A program made the position numbers and the translations under genes. Positions 46,246 to 55,019 of a DNA stretch of 64,000 nt are shown piece by piece. Within the stretch, counting starts at the first letter, position 1. Each line of letters begins with the position of its first letter. The notes under the pieces are model-generated. The model searched no databases. It had not been told where the DNA came from and saw only the letters and a program-made list of their open reading frames with translations. The DNA comes from an uncultured Oleiphilaceae bacterium (GTDB lineage Bacteria > Pseudomonadota > Gammaproteobacteria > Pseudomonadales > Oleiphilaceae), in the NCBI GenBank assembly GCA_913060665.1, contig CAJXUY010000005.1, positions 124,001 through 188,000 of the forward strand, read 5' to 3'.

Positions 46246-47357
46246 AGAAAATTCTAAGCATCATTGGCACTCGTCCCGAAGCGATTAAAATGGCGCCAGT
46301 AATCAAACAACTTGAGCAACACCCTAATTGCTTTACTTCTATTGTTTGCGTGACAGGGCAGCATAGAGAGATGTTAGATCAGATAATGACCATATTTGAT
46401 ATAAAGCCCGACTACAATCTAGATTTAATGACTAAAAACCAAACACTTGCAAACCTAACAAGCATCTTAATTTCCAAGCTAGATGTAATTGTGAGAGGGT
46501 GCGCCCCTGACTACATTTTAGCTCAGGGAGACACGACAACGGTAATGGCCAGCGCTCTGGTTGCCTATTACAATAGAACGCAATTTGGGCATATTGAAGC
46601 AGGGCTTCGAACGATGAAAATAACCAGCCCTTTCCCTGAAGAAGCTAATAGAAGAATTGCAGATGTCTTAACCAATCATTATTTCGCCCCCACCCTTCGA
46701 GCTCAGGAGAATCTATTATCAGAGAATATCGAAAAAGGGAAAATTCATGTTACGGGTAATACTGTCATTGATGCGCTCCACCACGCGTCAAAGAAGCCAT
46801 ATGAATGGTCTAATGGCCCCTTAAAAGACATTCCACACTCACGGAAGTTGATTTTAGTGACAGTCCACCGAAGAGAGAGCTTTGGTGCCGGCTTACAACA
46901 AATTTGCTCAGCAATTCAGGATATTTCTGCGCAATTAATAGGGGAAGACTACCATATAGTATTTCCTGTACACTTAAATCCTAATGTTCAGGAACCAGTA
47001 TATAGCATGCTTTCAGCTCAACCGAACATATCTCTTCTCTCCCCTTTAGATTACCTTTCAATGATTAATTTGCTCAAAGAAACATTCATTGTGTTAACTG
47101 ACTCCGGTGGAATTCAAGAAGAGGCACCAAGCTTCGGTATTCCAGTATTAGTCATGAGAGATGAAACTGAAAGGCCAGAAGGTGTTGAACTAGGAGTGGT
47201 CAAGTTAGTTGGCAGCAATAAAGAAGATATCGTCCTTGAAGCATTAAACTTAATCACAAACGAAAAAACCTACACTCAAATGGCGAGACCATGTAACCCG
47301 TATGGTGATGGGGAATCAGCAAAACGAATTATTTCGATATTAAAAAATGACTTATAG
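46242..47357 (+). CDS. wecB: UDP-N-acetylglucosamine 2-epimerase (non-hydrolysing)
   Basis: 371 aa, full length. IGTRPEAIKMAPVI at the N-terminus, GQHREM, AQGDTTTVMA, HIEAGLRT, FPEEANRR and LTDSGGIQEEAPSFG are the WecB signatures with the catalytic Asp/Glu/His residues. It makes UDP-ManNAc, which implies ManNAc or ManNAcA in the glycan of this operon. No WecC-type dehydrogenase is seen in the window. Start and stop both overlap neighbouring genes. Confidence 0.95.
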   Translation: MKKILSIIGTRPEAIKMAPVIKQLEQHPNCFTSIVCVTGQHREMLDQIMTIFDIKPDYNLDLMTKNQTLANLTSILISKLDVIVRGCAPDYILAQGDTTTVMASALVAYYNRTQFGHIEAGLRTMKITSPFPEEANRRIADVLTNHYFAPTLRAQENLLSENIEKGKIHVTGNTVIDALHHASKKPYEWSNGPLKDIPHSRKLILVTVHRRESFGAGLQQICSAIQDISAQLIGEDYHIVFPVHLNPNVQEPVYSMLSAQPNISLLSPLDYLSMINLLKETFIVLTDSGGIQEEAPSFGIPVLVMRDETERPEGVELGVVKLVGSNKEDIVLEALNLITNEKTYTQMARPCNPYGDGESAKRIISILKNDL

Positions 47358-48372
47358 CCCTCCTTTAATTAGCATCATTTTACCCACCTATAACGGCTCT
47401 AAATATATACGCCGTTCAATAGAAAGCTGCCTAAATCAAGATTACTGTAACATTGAACTGATTATTGTAAACGACGCATCTACAGATAATACGCCTGATA
47501 TTATTAAAGAATATCAGCATCTGGATCGCCGGGTTAAAGTTATACATCACTCATCTAATCAGAAACTACCTGCCGCCCTAAATACTGGCTTTTCTGCATC
47601 TAAGGGAGAGTACTTAACATGGACTTCGGATGACAACATGTATACCCTCTCAGCCATCACAAAAATGTTTAATTTTCTTAGAAAGAATACTAAATATTCG
47701 ATGGTATATGCTAACTATACAAAAATAGATGACTCAGCTAAATCTACACCGGTTCGAAACCCTTACCTAACAGATATTTTATTTGGCAATCCTATAGGAG
47801 CCTGCTTTTTATACACGAGGGCTGTTTATCAAGACATCGGTAATTATTGCACAAACAGCTTTCTTGCAGAGGATTATGAATACTGGGCAAGAGTATTTGA
47901 ACGATTTGAAATAGCACACTTAGACAGCGACCTCTATAGATATAGTTGTCATAGTTCTTCACTTACAGCCTCTTACCCTGCCAACACAATTCTTGAAAGG
48001 ACTAGTTCTGCAAGAGAAAAACTACTGAGAGTTTTTATAAGCAACCCAACTAAAGCGGAACTTGAGTCATTTCTCAAGCTGAACCGCTCACAAGAATTTC
48101 AATATCAAGACCTACTATGTATAAGTAGACTATTAGAAAAGCTAATTGACCACCATAATGAAAAAAAAATTAGTACGCTAGAGTTCGCAACTATTATTTC
48201 ACAAAAGCAGAAGAGTGTTTTTAGAGTAAGTGCAATAAAACATGGACCAAGTTTATGGCCCATCTATTGGAAGTTCAAATACCGGCAACGCTTTAGCTTT
48301 AAAGAACTATTGTTTTTTTTGTCGCTACTTAGGTCTTGGCTGATAAAGAATATAAATGAGAGCAAAAATTAA
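47347..48372 (+). CDS. GT2 family glycosyltransferase
   Basis: 341 aa. ISIILPTYNGSKYIRRSIESCL at residues 8-29, VNDASTDNT for the UDP site, and TSDDNMY in the DXD position mark a GT2 enzyme; FLAEDYEYWARV carries the ED motif. The C-terminal 130 residues are basic and helical. It overlaps the wecB stop by 11 bases and abuts the next GT2 gene (TAATG). Donor unknown. Confidence 0.88.
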   Translation: MTYSPPLISIILPTYNGSKYIRRSIESCLNQDYCNIELIIVNDASTDNTPDIIKEYQHLDRRVKVIHHSSNQKLPAALNTGFSASKGEYLTWTSDDNMYTLSAITKMFNFLRKNTKYSMVYANYTKIDDSAKSTPVRNPYLTDILFGNPIGACFLYTRAVYQDIGNYCTNSFLAEDYEYWARVFERFEIAHLDSDLYRYSCHSSSLTASYPANTILERTSSAREKLLRVFISNPTKAELESFLKLNRSQEFQYQDLLCISRLLEKLIDHHNEKKISTLEFATIISQKQKSVFRVSAIKHGPSLWPIYWKFKYRQRFSFKELLFFLSLLRSWLIKNINESKN

Positions 48373-49325
48373 TGACAAATAATATGAAAAAAGATGGATC
48401 TTTGTCTATATTAATTTGCACCTATAACCGCGCAGAGCTACTGAAAGAATGTATAGCGTCTGTTCTGCCTCAGCTCGAAAGTAGTTGCGGAAGAAAAGTT
48501 GACTTAATAATTATAGATAACAACTCAACAGACACGACACATAAAGTTGTAAAAAGCTTCAACAACGCCAAAATAAAGTATGTTTTTGAAGAACAACAAG
48601 GACTTAGTCATGCTAGAAATAAAGGTTACCAAAGCACAAATAGCGAGTGGGTGGCATACTTGGATGACGATGCACTTGCAAACGACGACTGGGTCAAGCG
48701 CATTTTTTGGATTATAGAAAACACAAACTTTGATGCTTTTGGCGGTATTTATACTCCTTGGTATAGAGATGGTAAAGCTGACTGGTACCTTGACGAGTAT
48801 GCAACCAATAAAACTTGGATGAAATACACAAAAATCACACTCCTAAAAAAACAAATGTTTAGTGGGGGAAACTGTGTATTTAGACGTAACTTACTTTGTA
48901 ATGAAAAAGGGTTTCCCACCCATTTAGGAATGAAAGGGGATATTATTGCTTATGGGGAAGAAACTCTCGTTCAAGAACGGTTACGAAGAAAAGGTTACAA
49001 GCTGGGATTTGACCCAGATCTTTTAATTAAACATTACGTAGCACCTTACAAGCAGACAACTCGTTGGTTTTTTAAACAGTCCAAGGCTAGCGGGAAAGCC
49101 TACTGGCAGTCGTGCCACGTAGAGCCAACTTGGTCAAAGCTACTGCTTACGTTATTGTTAAGTCCATTGCTCTTGGCTAGAGATATAAGCACCTGTTTAG
49201 AAAGGCTCTTAAAAAAAGAGTACGGCGTTACCAATGCCTATATTTTAGTAGGTAAATCTTTAACATTTAATTTGTCGAAGCTTCTTTCAGGAATAAGGCA
49301 AAAAGTAAGTGCCTTCAAGTCATGA
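48372..49325 (+). CDS. GT2 family glycosyltransferase
   Basis: 317 aa. LSILICTYNRAELLKECI near residue 9, IIDNNSTDTTHKVV, and VAYLDDDALANDDW (DXD) define GT2. IAYGEETLVQERLRRKG holds the candidate base. The start overlaps the stop of the previous gene, and the stop overlaps the next start (ATGA), so it is in the middle of a tight operon. C-terminal hydrophobic stretch LLLTLLLSPLLLA may bind the membrane. Confidence 0.88.
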   Translation: MTNNMKKDGSLSILICTYNRAELLKECIASVLPQLESSCGRKVDLIIIDNNSTDTTHKVVKSFNNAKIKYVFEEQQGLSHARNKGYQSTNSEWVAYLDDDALANDDWVKRIFWIIENTNFDAFGGIYTPWYRDGKADWYLDEYATNKTWMKYTKITLLKKQMFSGGNCVFRRNLLCNEKGFPTHLGMKGDIIAYGEETLVQERLRRKGYKLGFDPDLLIKHYVAPYKQTTRWFFKQSKASGKAYWQSCHVEPTWSKLLLTLLLSPLLLARDISTCLERLLKKEYGVTNAYILVGKSLTFNLSKLLSGIRQKVSAFKS

Positions 49326-50254
49326 AATACCCTCACACTCACCCACTAATATCTGTATATATAGCGACACATAATAGAGCGAACCTATTAGCTAATGCTA
49401 TTAATAGTGTATTTGCACAAACATATAAGAACCTTGAGCTTATTGTCGTAGATGATGGCTCAACAGATCATACGATTGATATCTTGGAGTCATTCAAAAT
49501 AAAACATGATAACTTTCATTACTTAACGTTTGAGCAACCAAAAGGCGCACCCTCAGCGAGAAACCTTGCGATTGAGCATGCTAAAGGGGAATTTATTACA
49601 GGTCTGGATGATGATGACCAATTCACACCCACTAGAATCGAACTATTTATCAAGAACTATAGCGATCAATGGAGCTTTCTGTGCTCTGGTCTAGCAAAAT
49701 ATGACGGCATTAACTACAAGGCATTAAAATCCACCAAACAAACAATAAGCTGGGAAGGAATAAAACGAAATAACCTCGTAGGAAATCAGATATTTATAGA
49801 GCGGAAAAGGCTATTACTCGTAGGAGGGTTCGATAAACACTTTCTAGCATGGCAAGACTATGATTTATGGCTGCGTTTAATAAAAGAATTTGGTCCAGCA
49901 CTAAAATTATCCCAGCACACCTATATCCAAAATGTACAGTCGGAGATCAATAGAATTTCATCAAGCTCCAAAACACAACGAGGGTACGAACAGTTTATAG
50001 CAAAACACAGGGAGTCGTTGAGCAATATAGATCTTGCAAATCAAAAGATAAATCACTATTCAAACAATAACATCCCTCCTAAAATCAGTGATTACTTTGA
50101 GCTTTTACCCCCCTCTACCATTATGCGCCTTAACAAACTGTTTATTAAAACTCACTTACCAAATTTGTTTCGATTTTATGAACGAATACTTCAATCGGCA
50201 AAGAATACTAAACTGTATCACAAAGTAAAGAGTCACGATTCAAACCCTAAATAA
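49322..50254 (+). CDS. GT2 family glycosyltransferase, paralogue 1
   Basis: 310 aa. ISVYIATHNRANLLANAINSV, VVDDGSTDHT and ITGLDDDDQFTPTRI (DXD) are GT2 motifs; LAWQDYDLWLRLIKEFGP carries the base region. It is clearly similar along its length to the protein at 51108-51971 (shared PKGA..ARNLAI, GKFITGLDDDD-type and WQDYDLW blocks), pointing to a duplication with an inverted methyltransferase gene between the copies. Coupled to the preceding gene by ATGA. Confidence 0.88.
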   Translation: MKYPHTHPLISVYIATHNRANLLANAINSVFAQTYKNLELIVVDDGSTDHTIDILESFKIKHDNFHYLTFEQPKGAPSARNLAIEHAKGEFITGLDDDDQFTPTRIELFIKNYSDQWSFLCSGLAKYDGINYKALKSTKQTISWEGIKRNNLVGNQIFIERKRLLLVGGFDKHFLAWQDYDLWLRLIKEFGPALKLSQHTYIQNVQSEINRISSSSKTQRGYEQFIAKHRESLSNIDLANQKINHYSNNNIPPKISDYFELLPPSTIMRLNKLFIKTHLPNLFRFYERILQSAKNTKLYHKVKSHDSNPK

Positions 50255-50289
50255 TACTCCTCCAGGAGCTTAGCTTTATCAAAACGCCT

Positions 50290-50985
50290 CTATTTTTTCT
50301 CAAACTTAGCACAGAACCAACCCTCTTCAGTCGTTAGAGTGTTCGCAAACTTTTCTCCATTTTCGATTGACTGATACAGTCCTGCCTTGACAGGAACATA
50401 GCTTTCCATAAATAAACATTTATAGTCGGGTTCAATCATCTTTAATATACCTTCAGGGCTAAGCATATGGGGTTCACATGGATTAGGAGCATGATTGACT
50501 TCCACCATCAACAAGAAAATCCCCTGCTTGCACAGTACCCTTGTTATTTCCTTAACGGTTACCTCAACATTATCTACATGGTCTAATGAATTAAAAGAAC
50601 AGACAACATCAAAGAAATCATTTTCGAAAGGGATTTTTTCTGATGGAGATGCGACATACTCCATTTGATGCTTGTCTGCACCTAGTTTTTTATACTCATC
50701 GGCAAGCGGGTCTATTCCTACACGTTTATTAGCCATATTTGCCCACTCTAAGCTACCTCGTGGACCACAACCAATATCTAGTATATTTTTGTGTTTATAA
50801 AAACTACCATCTAGACCAAAATAGTCAGTATAATACTGTTGATAATAATCATTTGATAAGACTGGCGTTTCGTTCTTAACTTTCTTCCAGTATTTTAGCT
50901 CATTATACTTTTTCCAAAAAGAAGGAAAGAAAGTGATACATATTTTACTGATAATAAATCGCAGGAGTTTTTCAATTGACTGCAT
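50290..50985 (-). CDS. Class I SAM methyltransferase
   Basis: 231 aa. NILDIGCGPRGSLEWA near residue 64 is motif I, VGIDPLADEY binds SAM, and FDVVCSFNSLDHVDN is the Methyltransf_11 motif IV block. AAGGG precedes the ATG. The gene is inverted between two paralogous plus-strand GT2 genes, so it must have its own promoter or belong to the minus-strand transcript. It probably methylates a sugar. Confidence 0.83.
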   Translation of the reverse strand: MQSIEKLLRFIISKICITFFPSFWKKYNELKYWKKVKNETPVLSNDYYQQYYTDYFGLDGSFYKHKNILDIGCGPRGSLEWANMANKRVGIDPLADEYKKLGADKHQMEYVASPSEKIPFENDFFDVVCSFNSLDHVDNVEVTVKEITRVLCKQGIFLLMVEVNHAPNPCEPHMLSPEGILKMIEPDYKCLFMESYVPVKAGLYQSIENGEKFANTLTTEEGWFCAKFEKK

Positions 50986-51107
50986 ACTCTAACCCTTTTC
51001 GATATTTTACGATGGATGACCAAAAGGTAATGTATTGATGTACATAAAATAATAACTCAATATACGCTCGATATCGAATACCAGTCGTATATAAGGGTAT
51101 TGAATTT

Positions 51108-51971
51108 ATGAAAGATCCATTGGTATCTGTATACATCCCCACCCACAATCGCGCTCACCTAATTGAACGTGCCATACAGTCCGTACTAAACCAAACCTAT
51201 TCAAATATAGAAATTATTGTGGTGGATGATGCTTCCTCTGATAAAACCCCCCATATTCTAAAAAAGTTATCGGAAAAAAATCAATGTATATCTTTCTTTA
51301 GCCTTGGCAAACCTAAAGGCGCCTGTGCAGCACGTAACCTTGCCATCAGTAAAGCTAAAGGAAAATTCATCACAGGCTTAGATGATGATGACCTGTTTTT
51401 ACCTCACAGAATTGCAGACTTCTTAGATGAATATAATGAACGTTACAGTTTTATCTGCTCGTCAAGACTAATAAAAACAGCATCTGGCACAATGCAATCA
51501 CTGCCAGGCACTTCTGTAATAACGTTTCAAGATATTAAAAACAACAATTATGTTGGAAACCAGATTTTTATCGAACGCTCACGAATAACTAAAAACCTTT
51601 TATATTCAGAGGAAATGCCGGCATGGCAAGATTATGATCTGTGGTTTCGCCTTATAAAAGCCTACGGCCCAGCTTTAAAAATCAACAATCATTCATATGA
51701 AGTTGACTTAACAGCATCAAATAACCGCATATCGCAGTCTTCTAATGCATATAAAGGCTTTAAGCTATTTATAGAACGCCACAAGAGTGAATTAACAGAT
51801 TCAGAAATCAAAAAACATACGGTAAATGATTTATACAACAGGCATGTGAAGTTATCCATAGCGAACTCTCTTCGCTATGCACACTCAATTTATGCAGTAA
51901 AAAAACTAGCATCACTATACATATTAACTCGCTGGCCTAAACTCCACCAACGAATAGTCGATTGCGCTTAA
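51108..51971 (+). CDS. GT2 family glycosyltransferase, paralogue 2
   Basis: 287 aa. VSVYIPTHNRAHLIERAIQSV, VVDDASSDKT and ITGLDDDDLFLPHRI are its GT2 motifs; PAWQDYDLWFRLIKAYGP holds the base region. It is a paralogue of the enzyme at 49322-50254. It is the last plus-strand gene of the second exporter region and ends 10 bases before the end of the oppositely directed GT2 gene, so the two transcripts converge here. Confidence 0.88.
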   Translation: MKDPLVSVYIPTHNRAHLIERAIQSVLNQTYSNIEIIVVDDASSDKTPHILKKLSEKNQCISFFSLGKPKGACAARNLAISKAKGKFITGLDDDDLFLPHRIADFLDEYNERYSFICSSRLIKTASGTMQSLPGTSVITFQDIKNNNYVGNQIFIERSRITKNLLYSEEMPAWQDYDLWFRLIKAYGPALKINNHSYEVDLTASNNRISQSSNAYKGFKLFIERHKSELTDSEIKKHTVNDLYNRHVKLSIANSLRYAHSIYAVKKLASLYILTRWPKLHQRIVDCA

Positions 51972-51981
51972 GAATCGCGAT

Positions 51982-52998
51982 CTATAGGATATTCCGTTTG
52001 ATAAATGAAATTATTCTCTTTTTTCTGCCCTCAGAAATGCTATTCAGAATAAAAAAAGGGACAACACTTATATAGTACAGCATGATAGATCGATGCCACC
52101 CTGAAGCGCTAATTGCTGCTTTACCACACTCAAAGAACGCCTTATAGTTACCAAATGCTAGCTGATTTATGCCTGCACGCTTATAAATAAGTGAAGAGTC
52201 AGACTCATACGCTGAAATAAAGCTACTCAAGAAACAATCAACACTTTCCTTATCATGACTCAGAATATCACTCCCATTCTTTTGTCTCTGTCGATACAAA
52301 TCAAGCGCTATATCTGCACTATGATATCTCAATGGGTTAAGGCTATATGATTTTGAAACTGAAGACGGGTTATAGCGATAGTAATATAGTGCTGTCTCTA
52401 AGTTCTTAACTTTGTATTTTTCGATAACTCTAAGAAACCAATCTACATCCTCTGAACCAATTCTATTAAATACCTCTCTATACCCGCCAATATCAGTTAA
52501 TAAGCCTTTCCTGAACATAACTGATGCCCCACAAAACAACGCAGTTTCTCCTTGCGAAGCTGACAGCAAAATTTCTTCATTTGTTATAGGGTAATAAGAG
52601 CTCTGCGCTTTCAATCCCTTTAAAAAGTAGCACTGGGTGCCGCATAAGGCGACCTCTCCATCAGCAACTAATTCCTTTACTAGTATCTCGACTCTATCTA
52701 GCGCAGAAAAATCATCGGCATCCTGAAAGGTAATAAGCTCTCCCTTGCATTCAGAGAAAGCGATATTAACTGATTTCAGGTACCCTTTATTCTCGTTATT
52801 TTTTAAAATACGAATTCTAGGGTCAAAAAAAGACTGGCAAATAAATAATGACTTATCATACGAACCATCATCAACAATTAGCAATTCAAATTCAGAGTAG
52901 GTTTGCTTAAGTATGCTATCGATTGACTCACGCACATAAGCTTCGGCGTTATAAACCGGCATAATAATAGATACTAAAGGATATTGCTTTTTAACCAT
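51982..52998 (-). CDS. GT2 family glycosyltransferase
   Basis: About 338 aa. VSIIMPVYNAEAYVRESIDSIL at the N-terminus, VDDGSYDKS, TFQDADDFSALDRV (DXD) and GSEDVDWFLRV (ED motif) mark GT2. ATG 52998, 13 bases after the stop of the GT4 gene, is preferred; the frame runs back to 53097 inside that gene. Last gene of the minus-strand group that starts at pilA. The donor is unknown. Confidence 0.86.
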   Translation of the reverse strand: MVKKQYPLVSIIMPVYNAEAYVRESIDSILKQTYSEFELLIVDDGSYDKSLFICQSFFDPRIRILKNNENKGYLKSVNIAFSECKGELITFQDADDFSALDRVEILVKELVADGEVALCGTQCYFLKGLKAQSSYYPITNEEILLSASQGETALFCGASVMFRKGLLTDIGGYREVFNRIGSEDVDWFLRVIEKYKVKNLETALYYYRYNPSSVSKSYSLNPLRYHSADIALDLYRQRQKNGSDILSHDKESVDCFLSSFISAYESDSSLIYKRAGINQLAFGNYKAFFECGKAAISASGWHRSIMLYYISVVPFFILNSISEGRKKRIISFIKRNIL

Positions 52999-53011
52999 GG
53001 AGTTCGGCCAT

Positions 53012-54163
53012 TTATGCGATAGATCTAAAAAGGCACAAATACTGCTCCGCAGTGTGAGCCCAAGTAAGCTTTTTATCAAAAATATACTGCTTAGCATTAC
53101 AACCTATTGATTCAGCTAAATCTGGCCGACCTATCAGCGCATCCATTAGCTCTGTAAGCTTACCCGTATCCCCTGGACTAAATAAAAATCCGTTATAGTC
53201 GGGTTCAATCATTTCTAGTATACCAGGCAAGGATGTCGCTAATATCGCTTTCCCTGACGCCATAGCCTCCAAAATAACACTAGGTCGGCCTTCAGAGTAA
53301 CTGGCTAAAACAAAGGCGTTTGAATTATTTAAAACATGAGGAATTTCATCTGGGGACAAAACGCCTAAAAACTCTACTTTATCTGTTAGCCTCAATTTAG
53401 TAGCTAAATGCTCAAGTTCTTTTTTTTCTGGTCCATCACCAACAACTAACAAGCGCGCACGTTTGTTATTAACCTGCGCAAATGCTTCAATTACATCCGC
53501 TACACCTTTAAGAGGATTCAAATTGGCAATCGTCAAAAAGGTGAACTCGTCACTATCCTCAGGTTTAAGGTCGAATAGCTTTTCCTCAACTCCGTTCGAT
53601 AAAAAATGGATTTTGTTCTTATAACGAGGGAAATGCTCTTTCAAAGAATTTGTAATACTCTCAGAAACGCCTACAACCCGATCGCTTAATTTAATAGCCA
53701 ACAATGCAAGCAGCGTCTTTACAATCGACGAACCAACAGCATTCGCATCAGTTCCATGAAATACAGTGATTAAAGGTCTATTGTAAAATAGATTACAAAA
53801 ACCTGCTATGACGCCATTTATTGACCAATGAGCAATGATTTTATTGCTTTTTCTTAAATTTATGAATGTGGTAAAAAGAATCGAAAGCAACATTATAGGT
53901 ACGAGTAATCCAATTAGCTTATTCTCTCTTAATGCAACAGGGATTCCGCCAGCTTGATGTGCGAGGATCTGGAGTTTTCTGGGAGCGTATCTTGCCTGAG
54001 ATATGTTTCCTTCAGAGTTACATTCAATACCTGCAGGACAAACAACTCTTATTTCAAAATATTCTGATAGCGCATCATTAAGGCGTTTAACAAAAATACC
54101 GCTAATAGATTTTTTCGTTACTGGGTATGAAGTAGTGACAACAAGTAACCTATTATTTTTCAT
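53012..54163 (-). CDS. GT4 family glycosyltransferase
   Basis: 383 aa GT-B enzyme. TSYPVTKKSISGIFVKRL at the start, VFHGTDANAVGSS, FLTIANLNPLKGVADVIEAF for the donor domain, and ASYSEGRPSVILEAMASGKAIL for the EX7E motif. The residue order fits GT4 retaining enzymes. It overlaps the end of the polyprenyl-sugar synthase-like gene by 11 bases. Its place in the pilin-side operon suggests it builds the glycan that is put on protein or lipid. Confidence 0.88.
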   Translation of the reverse strand: MKNNRLLVVTTSYPVTKKSISGIFVKRLNDALSEYFEIRVVCPAGIECNSEGNISQARYAPRKLQILAHQAGGIPVALRENKLIGLLVPIMLLSILFTTFINLRKSNKIIAHWSINGVIAGFCNLFYNRPLITVFHGTDANAVGSSIVKTLLALLAIKLSDRVVGVSESITNSLKEHFPRYKNKIHFLSNGVEEKLFDLKPEDSDEFTFLTIANLNPLKGVADVIEAFAQVNNKRARLLVVGDGPEKKELEHLATKLRLTDKVEFLGVLSPDEIPHVLNNSNAFVLASYSEGRPSVILEAMASGKAILATSLPGILEMIEPDYNGFLFSPGDTGKLTELMDALIGRPDLAESIGCNAKQYIFDKKLTWAHTAEQYLCLFRSIA

Positions 54164-55019
54164 GGCCAGTGTTATTTTGATATATCAACATAGTAATTTG
54201 CTCAGAAACCAAACCAATTAAAAAAATTAAAAGGGATGTACTAAATAAAAGCGCAGACATGTTGGTAAAATTGCCACTCACCATATAGGTGTACAAATAG
54301 CGAAATAGCCCTAGCGAAAAAACGCCCATACTTATTGGAGTAAACAACTTAAGTGGTGAGTAGAGTGTGCCTACTTTAAAGATAATTAGTAAAAATCGAA
54401 CACCGTCTTTAACGACATTTATATGGCTCTTCCCCTCCCTTTTTGCGGCTATGATAGGCTCATAGCACACAGAATAACCAGCCCTAAAAAAGGCCATTGT
54501 ACTCGTTGTAGGGTACGAAAAACCATTAGGCAATAAGTGGATAAACTCTCGAAACTTATCAGCTCTCACAACTCTAAAGCCTGAAGTTAAATCATCTATT
54601 CTATGACCGACCATCCAGCTTCCAAAACGATTATAGAAGAAATTTGCAGCCAAGCGCCCAACGCTTGCTTGAGAACTGGCACTACGAGCCCCTACAACCA
54701 TATCGTAACCACATTCAAGTTTTGCGAGAAGGTTAGAAATATCATTAGGGTTGTGTTGCCCGTCTCCATCCATAAATACAAGTGTTTCGCCACTAGCAGC
54801 TCTAGCACCAGTTTTTATTGATGCCCCGTTACCTTTTGAGTATGGATGACTTATAACTTGAGCACCTTCGGACATAGCGATGGCTGCTGTACCATCAGAG
54901 GAACCATCATCAACAACAATCACCTCACAGAATTTATCTTTTAGCTGAGCAACAATATGCCCTATTGATAAAGCTTCATTTTTTGCGGGAATAATTATAG
55001 AAACGCTACTGTGTTCCAA
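54153..55019 (-). CDS. Polyprenyl-phosphate sugar synthase-like GT2 (DPM/GtrB type)
   Basis: 288 aa. VSIIIPAKNEALSIGHIV, VVDDGSSDGTAAIA and FMDGDGQHNP are the motifs of dolichyl-phosphate-mannose-synthase-like GT2 enzymes; LTSGFRVVR follows. Two C-terminal helices (about residues 225-285) anchor it to the membrane. It should join a sugar to polyprenyl phosphate, making the donor used by GT-C enzymes such as the one encoded just upstream. Start is TTG 55019 with GGAG six bases before it, overlapping that gene's end by 14 bases. Confidence 0.87.
   Translation of the reverse strand: MEHSSVSIIIPAKNEALSIGHIVAQLKDKFCEVIVVDDGSSDGTAAIAMSEGAQVISHPYSKGNGASIKTGARAASGETLVFMDGDGQHNPNDISNLLAKLECGYDMVVGARSASSQASVGRLAANFFYNRFGSWMVGHRIDDLTSGFRVVRADKFREFIHLLPNGFSYPTTSTMAFFRAGYSVCYEPIIAAKREGKSHINVVKDGVRFLLIIFKVGTLYSPLKLFTPISMGVFSLGLFRYLYTYMVSGNFTNMSALLFSTSLLIFLIGLVSEQITMLIYQNNTGHEK

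Noticed and set aside
50255-50280. Short inverted repeat CTCC-TCCA-GGAG as a terminator of the GT2 gene
   Set aside because: The stem is only four base pairs and no T-run follows; too weak to call.
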